Assembly: GCA_964006375.1 (NCBI GenBank)
Contig: OZ023267.1
Location: forward strand, 39,634,721-39,698,720
From: Tillus elongatus
Lineage: Eukaryota > Arthropoda > Insecta > Coleoptera > Cleridae
Reading direction: 5' to 3'
Length of the DNA: 64,000 nucleotides
The notes under the pieces were generated by a model. That model was not told where the DNA came from. It worked only from the letters and a program-made list of their open reading frames with translations, and searched no databases. Below are positions 27,041-40,596 of this stretch, in pieces. Numbering within the stretch: the stretch's first letter is position 1; each line of letters starts with the position of its first letter. A program made the translations under genes and the position numbers.

Positions 27041-28311
27041 GTTTTAACAAATTCAAGGAGCGGTTCAACACGAGTGCCACGTATATCTCCTCCATATTTA
27101 TATTTAAGTATATATACTTTCGTTACAGTAGGTTGTTAGATTTGAAGATAAAGACATTTTATAAATATATAATAATTTGAAACTGACCTAGGATATATGT
27201 TCTCTGGATCTTAAGTTGCACTTATTTGCAGAAATTTTTTGAAAGCCCTAATATGTGATGTCCAATACAGTTAAGAAATAATCTTAAGTAATAGTTCCAA
27301 GGCTTGAATTTACAGCGACTTCTTTTAATTCGCGAATAACGAAAATGTAACTCTTCAAGTTTTAAAAAACGATCCAACTCGCTTAGAAAATTGTTAAATA
27401 TAGCTTTGATGAGTTTGTTAGGTATCTAAGATGGACCATTTTTTTCAAGCAAATTGCAGGTATTTTGGAAAATGCTTAAACTTTAGAAACAACTGGTGTA
27501 TTTTATCTTCAGTCCCCCTCCTAAAATAATTCGTTCATTTCATATTTTTAGAAAAAGCGCCAATATTTTAGCATGCTCCTGTCAGTGCCATCATGGCCTA
27601 CCCTGTGTAATAATTTTGTTTTTGTTAGTTTACGTCTAACTTTCGGTTTAAACATAACTCGTATGCGTGCCCTAACTTAGTGAAACCGGTATAATAAATA
27701 CAGACCTAGTGGCTTGCACTCTGGATTCACTGCAACTGCGTTTGCTCGACGAAGCTTGATGAATAACTTATCTTTAAAAGTAAAAAAACGTGTGTTTTTA
27801 GGATGTTTTTAAGTAAATAATGTTTATGCCTTAACCCGTTGAATTAGGAGGATGCCATAGGGCGATAACACATCGTAAGCGCTACACTGCAAAGATGTCA
27901 TATAACATCTTTGCATCTGACGTCCATATATTGCGTTTTTTTTTCTCTTCCTAGATCAATTCATTAGTTCACTTACCCATATTGTCAGTTAGTGTGCGAA
28001 GAAAAAAACTCAATAGCAAAATAGTGCTGCAAATTGAATCATAACTTCCCGATAGCTGTGATCGGCCCTCCTCAGAAAGACATTCTCATGAATAGAATTG
28101 AGGTCCCATGAAATGAATTCAGTGCACATGAGTTATTCACAAAGAAAATATTCGTATTCCTGTACCCACAAACTACTGAAACGTTGTATTAGTAGAGTTT
28201 TAACTAAAAAATGTCAATTTTCATCAAATCAACCCCCTATTTATCCCCTACCTCCAGAAGCAATCTTACCCAAAAACAATTCCAAGCGTTCCTTTGTCGG
28301 ATGCTAACTGG
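27041..28311. other. No recognisable feature
   Basis: AT-rich, without supported coding sequence or assigned repeats. Confidence 0.3.
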
Positions 28312-29185
28312 GTACCAAATTTGAACATGACATCTCAATTCGTTCGAAAGTTATTGTGCCACTAACAGAGAGGCATCCAGGCCGACAGACCAAAAAATTT
28401 CGCTCCAGAATCAACTTTTCTCTATGTTTTGAGTGTTTTTACGCCGTTTTAGCAACAACAAAAAAAATATATAAATTTCTGTCACCGATATTCCACCAGC
28501 ACACATTCAACCCCTAATTTAATTTCAGCACAGAATACCAGATTTTCGTTTTTTAATGGCACGCCATTGACCTCAAAAGTACCTCCAAACAACAGGAAAA
28601 ATGCAGCAAATTTAAAGATGACATGTCAATTCGTTCGAAAGTTATTGTGCCACTAACAGACAGGCATACACGCCGACAGACCGACGGACCGACAGACCAA
28701 AAAATTTCGTTCCAGAATCAACTTTTCTTTATATTTTGAGTGTTTTTACGCCGTTTTAGCAACACACGAAAAATTATCTCACCGATATTCCACCCGCACA
28801 CATTCAACCCCTAATTTAATTTCAGCACAGAATACCAGATTTCCGCTTTTTAATGGCACACCACTGACCTCAAAAGTACCTCCAAACAACAGCAAAAATG
28901 CAGCAAATTTGAAGATGACATCTCAATTCGTTCGAAAGTTATTGTGCCACTAACAGACAGGCATACAGGCCGACAGACCAAAAAATTTCGCTCCAGAATC
29001 AACTTTTCTTTATATTTTGAGTGTTTTTGCGCCGTTTTAGCAACAACAAAAAATAGAAATTTCTGTCACCGATATTCCACCAACACACATTCAACCCCTA
29101 ATTTAATTTCAGCACAGAATACCAGATTTCCGTTTTTTAATGCCACGCCTCAAAAGTACCTCCAAACAACAGCAAAAATTTATAT
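28312..29185. repeat. Tandem array, three copies of a 291-297 bp unit
   Basis: The anchor CTCAATTCGTTCGAAAGTTA recurs at about 28332, 28623 (with one change) and 28920. Each unit also has a CCGACAGACC cluster, AAAATTTCG, TTTTGAGTGTTTTTACGCCG and an ACCTCCAAACAACAG end. The middle unit has an extra GACGGACC expansion. The third is truncated by about 10%. Confidence 0.9.
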
Positions 29186-29207
29186 CTACGTTTTTGTTAT
29201 ATTATTG

Positions 29208-29388
29208 CCCAGTTTCACAAAACTTGATTAAATATTTAACAGCCGGTTAAGGCTTAATACAACCAATCACAGCTTTAGAATATTTAGTTGTCATGGCAAA
29301 AACACGAATCACAACCTGTGATTGGTCGTTTGAATCCTTGATTAACTAACCGTCTGTTAAATATTTAATCGGGCTTTGTGAAACTGGG
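29208..29388. mobile_element. 181-bp MITE-like inverted-repeat element
   Basis: The ends CCCAGTTTCACAAA and TTTGTGAAACTGGG are inverse, and the arms continue for about 45 bp (GATTAAATATTTAACAG). The middle has ACCAATCACA opposed by TGTGATTGGT. The target-site duplication is unclear, so the superfamily is unassigned. Confidence 0.8.
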
Positions 29389-29861
29389 AATTAGTCTAAT
29401 ACTGATAGAAAAGATATAATATTCAGGGAAAAGATTCCCCACTGCCTGTAAGAACTCTTTAAATCTGCTCCCCACTTACCGGGTGTTGGAGAAACAAATT
29501 GGTACGCCCCTGTCTCTTTACTTTCATTCGGTTACACTATCATTTAAGTTTCTACCTGGAATTATTTATCTCTGGATTTCACAATCTTTTCCAATTTGCT
29601 GGTAATCTTTATCCTCTAGACGTCTGTATCGCATTAGGTTTACGCATGAACAATGCCATACAAAGAATACTTATATACCGTTAGGTTCTTTATTGTAAAT
29701 AGCTTTAGCTCTCTTTGACGTATTCTTTAGATGCACCCAGTGGATTTTCTTCACTAGGAATAATGCTTCTACCTAGTTGGCCATTCTGTATTACTGACAT
29801 TATATTATGTCAACTACGTCACCTAGCGTTTCGCGAAAGCTCGATAAAACCAGCCTTTCGC

Positions 29862-30165
29862 AATGTACAAGTCAGTTCTACGCCAGATTTCATCTTCTTC
29901 GCTTCGTGGAACCCCGAGTTCCTAATTTTCTACTTAAACACCGCTCGCGTGTTTAAGCCAGCTCAGTGCTACAGTTCTACGATAGATTTCATCTTCTTCG
30001 CTTCTTCGGACCCCGAGTTCCTAATTTTCTACTTGAAACACCGCTCGTGTGTTTAAGCCAGTTCAATTCTACAGTGCCGTTCTACAACGAATCTCATCTT
30101 CATCGCTTTTTGAGACTTCTAAGATCCCGATCTTCTACCTAAAGATCGCTAGTGTGATTACGCCA
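29862..30165. repeat. Tandem array, three copies of a roughly 100-bp unit
   Basis: The anchor ATTTCATCTTCTTCGCTT at 29887 and 29986 recurs diverged near 30090, so the periods are 99 and 104 bp. Each unit contains CCCCGAGTTCCTAATTTTCT or a diverged equivalent. Open frames here reflect the repeat and do not look like a gene. Confidence 0.8.
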
Positions 30166-30587
30166 CTTCAAGCTCCCAATCTTCCTACAGAAATTCCGTT
30201 CGTACAGTATTACAGTAAAAAGTCAGTGCTTTCTTCGAAATCAGAAAGTATACACGTAGTTGAATGCAATAGCAAGTAGCTAATAAGATTGTGAAATCTC
30301 CTGAATAACCCATTAAATCAAGTGTAAAACCGCAAATTGTAAATAAATGTTAAGTTCAAAGTGTACATAGTAACAATACAACATATATAAATATAAAAAA
30401 GTGTATTATTGAAACCTTCTGGAATCCAGCGCACCTGGAGTTATAAATACAGTCCACATCTTCAACATATTCTGCTTCCAATGCTAATTAGCAAAGCCGA
30501 CTAGTTAGCGAGGGTGGGATCAATCCACCTGCAAAACATTGGGGCAAGAAAACAAGCTCTTTCTCCCCCACCGGGTAAACTACTATT

Positions 30588-32085
<1,498 letters not shown>

Positions 32086-32702
32086 GTTTTTCATTATTTA
32101 GCAAACTTAAATCTAATTTTAATCAAGAGTTGAACACTCATTTTTCATGTGTACTTTTCGACCCAATATTGTCACGTAGTAATGGGGATGGGAGAACATG
32201 ACTCATTAGTATTTGATAGCCGCGTATATATTAATATCGCTAATGAACAAACATCCATTTGGACATAATAACAGTGTATCCGGCATGTCATAACATAAAA
32301 CAGTGCACAAACACAACACACAGACAGACAATTCAGTTTGCTGCACATCCACTGGCCGATCTATTATCAGACGTATCATCCCTGTGAACCCATTCCATTA
32401 CATAATCCGTTCGGTCCTTTGCATATTCCCCACTTCAAACAATTTTACTGTCATTTCAGCGATTTGCCAATTCAGATACGCTGAGGACAATTCGATTTAT
32501 CTTTTTATTGGTATTGGTGTGTAGTAGAATCGTCCTGCATATCTGGTATCTGGCGGAAGTATTGCTTCTTTTTTACATCATCTAAACAGTTGCTAAATCT
32601 AGATACAGATAGCGCAGTTAGTTTTGTTTAAGCGTGTTATGTCTAAAATAGTAAAATATATCGCAGAAACGTCATCTTGTGAAAGCAGGGCAAGATAGTG
32701 GC
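32086..32702. other. No recognisable feature
   Basis: No gene or repeat supported. Confidence 0.3.
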
Positions 32703-32811
32703 TGTATTAGTGAATTTTTATTTTAAAAAATTCCAGTGGCGTCTCCTGACTAAAAAGTTCGAGTGTGCAGAACAAGTTGCGGTTAGTGGTGGTTTTAAAA
32801 AGTATTAACTA

Positions 32812-32902
<91 letters not shown>
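32703..32902 (+). repeat. TA-core 5' tip plus an unrelated TA array
   Basis: AGTGAATTTTTATTTTAAAA matches the 5' tip of copy e, then stops at CAGTGGCG. A (TA)n array follows at 32817-32902 after unrelated sequence. The CAGTGG junction could be a transposon end, but no partner was found. Confidence 0.5.
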
Positions 32903-32906
<4 letters not shown>

Positions 32907-33138
32907 CTATATGGGAATAATACGTAGATAAATAAATTAATCTCCCACCGCAACACTAACAAATTAAAAAGTCACTTAAAATTTTAAAACACGAAAAGAA
33001 CATGGAATTATTATACAACCTCTTCTCTTCACACAAATTTGTGTTAGCGTTAGCATTGTCCGGAGCGGGGTGAAAACTGAAAACATTAAAAGTATTTCAA
33101 TGTTAATATGGTACTAAATAATAAAATGTGTAAAAAGC

Positions 33139-33320
33139 CTGGATGCAGCAAGTGCGTTATGGTAGTGAATTTTCATAGAAATGATCTGGCACAAAATATT
33201 TTATTATAACATTTTTTTCTTGTAACATAGAAATCTAAATTTTGGTGTATAGTTTATTTTTTATATCGTAAACCTACCTACTAAATTTGGTTATCATATC
33301 TTTTTTATTTTTTGAGATTA
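33139..33320 (-). repeat. TA-core 3' fragment, minus orientation
   Basis: It begins with inverted CTGGATGCAGCAAGTGCG and continues into the short-body subfamily sequence shared with copies d and r (a TTTTGTGCCAGATCATTT equivalent). The upstream part is missing. Confidence 0.8.
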
Positions 33321-33757
33321 AATAATGATATCACAACGTTGGTTAGACCGGCGTTCATTTCATTTGTCTTGAGCTATATTTTTACAGCTCACTGCAGTGT
33401 TTAAATCAATGGTCTTTCCCTCACTATTTTAAACACGTGGGTGGGGGACTGCATTGTATATCAATACAGCTCTATCGGCTGAAGTTGTTCGGAAATGTTA
33501 ACACCTAACCCGAATTCATTCCCCGTTGCTATTGACCTACTCATATTCTCTCAATATGTTAGAAGAGGTGGTACCTACTTCATTCCAAGTCACTATTAAC
33601 CGACTATTTATGAAATCAAATCAGTAAATTAAATGGATTGTCATAAAATATGTAGTGTATTAAGACTAAGGTAAAAAGAAATACAACATATTTAACTGTG
33701 CATATTTTGATTATATTTTAGGGTGTGCGGCGCACACCTAGCTCACTAGGAGAAATC

Positions 33758-34051
33758 CGCATAATAGAGAGGTCTCGATGGTGAGAGATTGCAAAAATTT
33801 TTTCAAATGAGCGCGAATTTGGGCCTCTAGAACCCATATCCGGGGTCAGTTTCGATTTTTATATGTATATAGAAGAGCAAAAAGAATTTAAGTTTGGTAC
33901 GTCAAAATTTGAAGTTTATTGAATTTGGTGTAGGACTGTGAAACTTTTAGCATCAACCTTGTAAATTGTGTTTTATGATACACCACAAGTCACATAAGAC
34001 TTATTGTATTAACATAATGTAGAATTTTTGCCAATAAATAATAATAATAAT

Positions 34052-34125
<74 letters not shown>

Positions 34126-34440
34126 CGACCTCAATGAAATTTGGCGGTTACCTTCTCTTTGTGAATGGCTTAAATAAGCTTGTTAGCCAGAGGAAATCTG
34201 ACTAGGTTTTCCGGAAAAAATCAAGGTTTTTTCTGAAAAAAAAAATTATCTCCGAAAATAAGAAATCCATGGTAACCAAATTTGGTACGTAGGTTAACGT
34301 TATAAAAAGTAAACTATATGCCAAAACTTAGATCTATATCTTACAAGAAAGAAAAGTTATGTTATTAATATAAAAAAAATTCGTCACCAGATCATTTCTC
34401 TGAAAGTTCACTACCGTAACGTACTTGCTGCGTCCAGACT
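33758..34440 (+). repeat. TA-core family copy j, interrupted
   Basis: The head variant AATAGAGAGGTCTCGATGG resembles copy e. Just after TTTTTATATGTATA the copy is interrupted by the insertion at 33871-34056. A TA array (34057-34123) and the body follow, ending GTACTTGCTGCGTCCAGAC plus T-run. Confidence 0.85.
33871..34056 (+). mobile_element. Short retroelement-like insertion with (AAT)n tail
   Basis: About 186 bp unrelated to the family lie exactly between head and TA array and end in an (AAT)n run (34035-34056). The tail and lack of coding fit a 5'-truncated non-LTR element or SINE 3' end. It inserted into the array start, so duplications cannot be distinguished from TA. Confidence 0.55.
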
Positions 34441-35249
34441 TTTTTTTAACATTACCAATAGCTAAACTATATTCTATCTTTTTGGCACGCATACTGGAAA
34501 AGGTTCGCCACCCCTGACCTATACGGCTTAATAAGCGATCTAGAAAAATGTACTTATAGGGTTAAGTTGGATTTGTTCCTTCAAATATTTACCCAACATT
34601 TCTTTGAAAGAGAAGCATTTTAATGAAAATTTGTGACGATAAGGCACTTGTTGCGTTCCCACTTTGTATCCCTTGTGTCTTACTCTTCAGAGATTGGTCA
34701 AAAATATAAATTAAATTTAGTAAAAAATGCTATCAAAATATAAACACTACATTGGTATATAGTATGCAAATCGACATTCATATATGATAAACGAGATGGA
34801 AACCTCATACGGAAGGCATGTATTTCACAGATTTTAAACTTGTATTCAGGTGAATCTGAATTAATTAATTATAAATAACGCAAATATAATTATCGAACAA
34901 GTTTTGTGACCGGTGCGGTCGAAGTGATACCGTTGCTTGGGCTCCACTAGCAGGTGATTGTCTGTATTTTATAACCTGGTCTCGTCCGATTAAATAAACA
35001 AACCAGATCAGCCATCTCTTTATAAGACTTTTGTAATTGCTGCACGTTCCGTCCTTATATAACTAAATGTTTTCCTTCTTTAGCTTTCACAAACATCTGG
35101 AAATTCTTCTATGGATTTGATACGTTGAAAACCTAACACAAGTTAGATTTTTTTAAGCACTAGGAATTACCATAAAAATGATTCATTTCTAGTTTATTTG
35201 GCTGCTTGTATGTATTGCTGTTAGTTTGGAAATGGTAATTATACAAACT
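34441..35249. other. No gene recognised
   Basis: A weak TA-core 3'-end echo occurs near 34619-34665 (AATGAAAATTTGTGACGATA, then GGCACTTGTTGCGT). Nothing else was identified. Confidence 0.35.
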
Positions 35250-35745
35250 GATTAAAGGATAAAATTAAAGAATTTACTTCCAGGCAGTTTTTCATTTTTT
35301 AAACCCTACGCGTTTCGGCTCTCGTGAGCCATTTTCAGGGGTTATATACTTTTTTTTCTGTTTGTATTACAAAAACTATATACTATATACCATACTATAC
35401 GACAAATTGTCAAAGTTTCGAGTTTCATCTATTGTCTTCAGTCTTCCAGGCAAAAGAAGCGTAGTTTTATTTTAATCCTTTTGCTACTTCAAGGCTGGAG
35501 ATGCTGATATTCTGTCCTTCGATTTTACCTGTGCCTGTAAAACCGAAGACAATAGATGAAATTATAACTTTGGCAATTTTTCGTATAGTATAGTTTCTGT
35601 AATAGAAACGAAAAAAAAAGTATTTAACCCCCGAAGATGCTTCGCCAGATATGAAACTCGTAGGATTTAAAAAAATAAAACCTCTCTATAGGTAAAAAGC
35701 CTTTAATTTTTTCCTTTAATTATGTCAAACCCAGACGTACTGACG
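35250..35745. mobile_element. Inverted pair of Penelope pLTR-like arms
   Basis: The left arm (35250-35450) is matched in inverse order by the right arm (about 35530-35745). Shared blocks include TTTAAACCCTACG/TTTAAATCCTACG, the ribozyme region, GTATATAGTTT/ATAGTATAGTTT and CATCTATTGTCTTC. Each arm carries a CTGAAGA-GAAA motif, intact on the left and decayed on the right. Similar centre sequence (GGAGATGCTG) recurs at 45.4 kb. Confidence 0.7.
35304..35339 (-). ncRNA. Hammerhead-like motif, CTGAAGA type
   Basis: On the minus strand CTGAAAATGGCTC, ACGA, GAGCCGAAACGCG has a perfect 5-bp stem II (GGCTC/GAGCC) with an ACGA loop and GAAAC. The first box is CTGAAAA instead of CTGANGA. It matches the motifs at 45987 and 51310. 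Confidence 0.6.
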
Positions 35746-36047
35746 TTTAGAAATTATAATTATATAAAACACTGGTTAGATTTTAATCATAGCACAACGA
35801 CTTTTTACTAAAAGGTTTAAAAATATGTTCCTATAAATCTATCAAAAAATCATACGCCTCTAGACAATATGGAAATTATTATTATTTAGAAATGTGTGCA
35901 ATTTTTGCGTTTGTTTTTAACGCGTTATTTACTTTTCAGCGAATTATCATAGAGATAATTTAGCTTTTAGAGAAGTAAGGTTTTTGGAACGTTCGGACGA
36001 AAATTTTACATAATCGCCAGCCCCTAGAACCCATATCCGACGTCAGT

Positions 36048-36145
<98 letters not shown>

Positions 36146-36534
36146 TGTGGAACAGCCAAATGGAATAAATTCGATAACGGATAAATGAGGACGTGTTGGG
36201 AAAAACGCTTGGACACGTCGATTTGTATTTTTAACTGCGCATCTTTTTCAAGAAAAAAAAATTATTTAGGGTGCGTCATGTGACAGTGGCCAATACCAAC
36301 TTTCTTATTTTAAATACAAGCCCCTGTATATTATTAATTTTTTGGATTCTTCAGAAAATTCTAGACATAATTCATGTACAATGTCCTATACCTATCTTCA
36401 ACTGTTTCGGAAATATTAAGTATTTTCAGATTTATTACAAAAATTAACATTAAAAATAGAAAATTATTTTATTTCACAAATTCTAATAAGAAATACTGAT
36501 TATTTCTTAATAATTTAAAAAAACAAAAAAAAAA

Positions 36535-37629
36535 TTAATGGCAATGTAGTAAATGTTCAAAATGCTCGCCACGAACATCTTGGCAACATGCTAATCTGGT
36601 ATAGAAATGTCTTCTAACATTACTCAACATCTCAGGCGTGACTGATCTAATCGCAAGCGTGATTCGTCTTTTTAAGTCATCTAAGTTGAGGGGCTTAGTT
36701 TTGTATACAATACTTTTGACATATCCCCACAAAAAGTAGTCTAATAGCGACAGATCAGGAGATCGTGCTGGCCATTCTATCGATCCGCGCCTCCCTATCC
36801 ACCGATTTGGAAAAATTTGGTTCAGGTACTGCCGGACATTGATTTGGTAATGGGGCGGTGCTCCATCTTGCTGAAACCATATTTTATTGGCAGGAACTTG
36901 TGGGTTTGCTGGATCTGGATATAAGTTTGTCAAAGTTGGCACGACATTATTTTGGAGCAGTTCTAAATATTTATCCCCATTCAAGTTGCCATCAATGAAA
37001 AAGGGACCTACGATATGATTTCCAACAATTCCTGCCCAAACATTAACTTTTTCAGGATATTGCGTATGTTCCTCTCTCATCCAATGAGGATTCTCATTAG
37101 ACCAATAGCGGCAATTTTGACGATTAACATGACCGTGAAGTGTAAATGTGCTCTCATCAGAAAACAAAACATCTTCTAATTGGATCACATTGTTATCTAA
37201 CATTGCCATCATTTGTTCACAAAAATACGTTCTCCTATCGAAATCGTCCTCCATGAGCTCCTGAGTTGGTATCATTTTATAGGGATGCATTTTACTTTCC
37301 TTTAATGTTCGAAAAATTGCTGTGTGGCTAACGTTGAATAGTTGGGCTGCTTGTCGACCAGAAGTATGTGGGTTTTCTTGAAACTCAAGCGTAATATCCA
37401 ATTTCGTATCATCACTTACTGCATTGGCAGCTACTTTTTTTATCTGTCTCACATGACCAAGCTCGCGAAACTGCTTTTCTATTTTGCTAATTGTTCCTTG
37501 GGATACAGGCGGCAAATTTGGAAATTTTTCGTGAAATAAGCGAGACACTTCCATCTGTGTCCGTGTGTTATCTCCATAACCAATCATTTGTAGAATGGTT
37601 ATTTTGTGCATTTCTGTTAAATGAACCAT
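36535..37629 (-). CDS. Mariner/rosa-like DD41D transposase, copy A
   Basis: A 364-residue uninterrupted frame. The N-terminal half has two helix-turn-helix-like segments for TIR binding: about residues 8-55 (QMEVSRLFHEKFPNLPPVSQ) and 85-112 (GRQAAQLFNVSHTAIFRTL). The catalytic domain shows D158 in LFSDESTF, D255 in QQDGAPPHY and D297 in SPDLSLLDYFLWG. There are 41 residues between the last two Asp, defining DD41D. The C-terminus VRGEHFEHLLHCH is family-typical. The predicted enzyme acts in the nucleus, cutting and pasting the element at TA. Length and motifs are complete, so activity is plausible. Relative to copy B it has two additional residues (Gly-His at 166-167) and two at the C-terminus because TGC replaces a TGA stop. 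Confidence 0.95.
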   Translation of the reverse strand: MVHLTEMHKITILQMIGYGDNTRTQMEVSRLFHEKFPNLPPVSQGTISKIEKQFRELGHVRQIKKVAANAVSDDTKLDITLEFQENPHTSGRQAAQLFNVSHTAIFRTLKESKMHPYKMIPTQELMEDDFDRRTYFCEQMMAMLDNNVIQLEDVLFSDESTFTLHGHVNRQNCRYWSNENPHWMREEHTQYPEKVNVWAGIVGNHIVGPFFIDGNLNGDKYLELLQNNVVPTLTNLYPDPANPQVPANKIWFQQDGAPPHYQINVRQYLNQIFPNRWIGRRGSIEWPARSPDLSLLDYFLWGYVKSIVYKTKPLNLDDLKRRITLAIRSVTPEMLSNVRRHFYTRLACCQDVRGEHFEHLLHCH

Positions 37630-37733
37630 TTTTCTGATATTATTACGTACAGTTAACGAAATTCAAACGACAATAGCACTGACACTAATCACTACTGTCA
37701 TGCAGGCAGACAACAAGTTGCTAAGGCTACGAG

Positions 37734-37740
37734 TTTTATA
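37734..37740 (-). promoter_or_regulatory. Candidate TATA box of transposase A
   Basis: TATAAAA on the minus strand, about 105 bp upstream of the transposase ATG and outside the TIR. The identical sequence precedes copy B. No clear initiator was located. Confidence 0.4.
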
Positions 37741-38207
37741 CGAACAGAAAGAAAACTGTTTTTGTTTTTGTTTCATTTCATATCAGTAAAAAGAAACGCA
37801 GGAATGGTTTTTGTTTACTTTCTCATTATCAAGAGCTGAATGGGAAATAAGTATTGAATGCAATGTAGCGAATTTGTGAAATAAAATAATTTTCTATTTT
37901 TAATGTTAATTTTTGTAATAAATCTGAAAATACTTAATATTTCCGAAACAGTTGAAGATAGGTATAGAACATTGTACATGAATTATGTCTAGAATTTTCT
38001 GAAGAATCCAAAAAATTTATAATATACAGGGGCTTGTATTTAAAATAAGAAAGTTGGTATTGGCCACTGTCACATGACGCACCCTATATAATTTTTTTTT
38101 CTTGAAAAAGATGCGCAGTTAAAAATACAAATCGACGTGTCCAAGCGTTTTTTCCAACACGCCCTCATTTATCCGTTATCGAATTTATTCCATTTGGCTG
38201 TTCCACA

Positions 38208-38301
<94 letters not shown>

Positions 38302-39036
38302 GTGTGTGTGTATGTGCGCAACATGGTTTACGAAGCTTCTATGCCACCTGGAGACTTCCTGTTTTTTGCATTACTCTGAAAATTATTCCCGGTGCTAAGC
38401 TCGTTGGCCAGCCCTGCGAGTGAGTTTTTGTAGGGAAAACTGGAATTTTTCTTCTCTAAAACGCTATATCTTTGCAACTCGTCTATTTATTTTTAAGAAA
38501 TTGAACTCATATATCTATTGTCATCAAACTACAAATACAATGTGCCAAAATTCAGTTAAATTGAATAATGGTAATCTAAGTTTTTCCGAAGTTAAATCTA
38601 ACAGAATTTGGGAAAAATCACGAATTATATTCCCTGTTGTTATAAAGGGAGATTAATGTGCGGTATAAAATTAAACGAAAAACAAAAATGAATATATTAA
38701 ATGATTTGATTGCTATCATTAGTGTTTCTAATCACATGATCTGAGTAATACAGTATGTCCAAGATAAGCAGTGCCACTATAGGGATCTCCCAAACGGTAG
38801 CAGATACAGCCTCGGTTCAACGGAAGAAAAGTTACGCACTTAAAAGCCGAAAAAATTGGCAGTTAGACATCTCCCCAATTTTTTTTTTTGGTTTTCGACT
38901 TAATTTGAAAAATTTGTATTTTGCGATTTTACATATTATTTTTTTCTGGCCTTAATGGTGGACCCTACACCAATACCGATGACAATTAACCACAGCAACT
39001 TTTCATTTTCTTTAGCGTGGCATTGCTAATTTTTGA

Positions 39037-39067
39037 AACCGACGTTTCGTCTGCCATCATAATCTTC
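39037..39067 (-). ncRNA. Degenerate hammerhead-like motif
   Basis: The minus strand reads GAAGATTATGATGGCAGAC, then GAAACGTCGG. This follows the Penelope layout but lacks the initial CTG. Confidence 0.35.
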
Positions 39068-39258
39068 TTTTTTTTTTAATGCGGCCCTGATTTTTTAATC
39101 ATCATATTCTGAAAGCCGTTGTTTCTTTTTAGTGAATTTTCTTAAAAAAATTCACTAATGAGGAGATCCCGACTTTTGAATTTTGAAAAAATTTCTTCAA
39201 ATGACCGCGAACTAGGCCCCCTAGAACACATATCCGTGGTCCGTTTCAATTTTTATAT

Positions 39259-39393
<135 letters not shown>

Positions 39394-40485
39394 CACACCG
39401 ATAACTCAAAAAATAATAGGCCGATTTTGACTAAATTTGGTGGAAAAATTCCTTTTGCAAATGGCTTGGATAAGTTCGTTAGCCAGGAAAATCTGCCCAG
39501 GTTTTCCCGGAAAATTTTGTGTTTTCTTTCGAAAAAAATTTATATCTCCGGAATTAACAAAGTAAGGGCAACCAAATTTGGTACGCTAGTTAATATCCTT
39601 ATAGGTAAGCCACCTACCAAAATTTAGCTATGTAGGTCAAAAGACAAAAAGTTATAGGCATTTAAAGAAAAATAAATTGGGGTTTTCTTCAAAACGTCAA
39701 AGTTGCGATTTAAAACGTCAAAATCGGCAACATTTAGGCAAAGAACTTGAATCTAATACGGGATATGGAAATCAAATGTCTCAAAAAGGATCTTTTACAA
39801 ACTCTGAAGTCTTAGTTTCAACCGTCATTGTCCTTCATTTTACTAAAATGTTTCCAGAAAATTCATTTCAAATAGACCCTTTCTCTGATGCCTGGCAGTA
39901 GCCTTAGCTTTAGAGTTTATCGTTTAATGGTATATAATTTTTGTCGAATTTTCGTAAAAAATCAATAAAGCTCAATATATCCGTTATTATACAAGATATG
40001 AAGAAAATTTGTATACAGTGTGGAACAGCCAAATGGAATAAATTCGATAACGGATAAATGAGGGCGTGTTGGGAAAAACGCTTGGACACGTCGATTTGTA
40101 TTTTTAACTGCGCATCTTTTTCAAGAAAAAAAAATTATATAGGGTGCGTCATGTGACAGTGGCCAATACCAACTTTCTTATTTTAAATACAAGCCCCTGT
40201 ATATTATAAATTTTTTGGATTCTTCAGAAAATTCTAGACATAATTCATGTACAATGTTCTATACCTATCTTCAACTGTTTCGGAAATATTAAGTATTTTC
40301 AGATTTATTACAAAAATTAACATTAAAAATAGAAAATTATTTTATTTCACAAATTCGCTACATTGCATTCAATACTTATTTCCCATTCAGCTCTTGATAA
40401 TGAGAAAGTAAACAAAAACCATTCCTGCGTTTCTTTTTACTGATATGAAATGAAACAAAAACAAAAACAGTTTTCTTTCTGTTCG

Positions 40486-40492
40486 TATAAAA
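40486..40492 (+). promoter_or_regulatory. Candidate TATA box of transposase B
   Basis: TATAAAA 105 bp upstream of the transposase ATG, between the 5' TIR (ends 40356) and the gene. Confidence 0.4.
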
Positions 40493-40596
40493 CTCGTAGC
40501 CTTAGCAACTTGTTGTCTGCCTGCATGACAGTAGTGATTAGTGTCAGTGCTATTGTCGTTTGAATTTCGATAACTGTACGTAATAATATCAGAAAA

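Larger units (their letters stand above)
36143..38210 (-). mobile_element. DD41D mariner/rosa-like transposon, copy A (complete)
   Basis: A 2068-bp element flanked by TA on both sides inside a TA array. It has near-perfect 341-bp terminal inverted repeats (36143-36483 and 37870-38210) that start CAGTGTGGAACAGCC. One intact transposase gene reads on the minus strand. The TIRs are far longer than the roughly 30 bp of classical mariner. It is nearly identical to copy B at 40016. TIR differences between left and right ends, such as GAGGACG versus GAGGGCG, are shared by both copies, so they come from one source element. Confidence 0.95.
35938..38660 (+). repeat. TA-core family copy k, split by a transposon
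   Basis: The head (35938-36052) contains CCATATCCGACGTCAGTTTC. Its TA array is 36053-36142, is split by the 2068-bp DD41D element, and resumes at 38211-38297. The following body is of the second type shared with 9771-10030, with TGCCAAAATTCAGTT and a similar order of blocks. Confidence 0.8.

Noticed and set aside
28312..29185. CRISPR-like array
   Set aside because: Only three long, nearly contiguous units without short repeats and unique spacers. The window is eukaryotic.
29715..30279. Adjacent open frames of 113 and 76 codons
   Set aside because: They follow a roughly 100-bp tandem repeat and carry no known domain.
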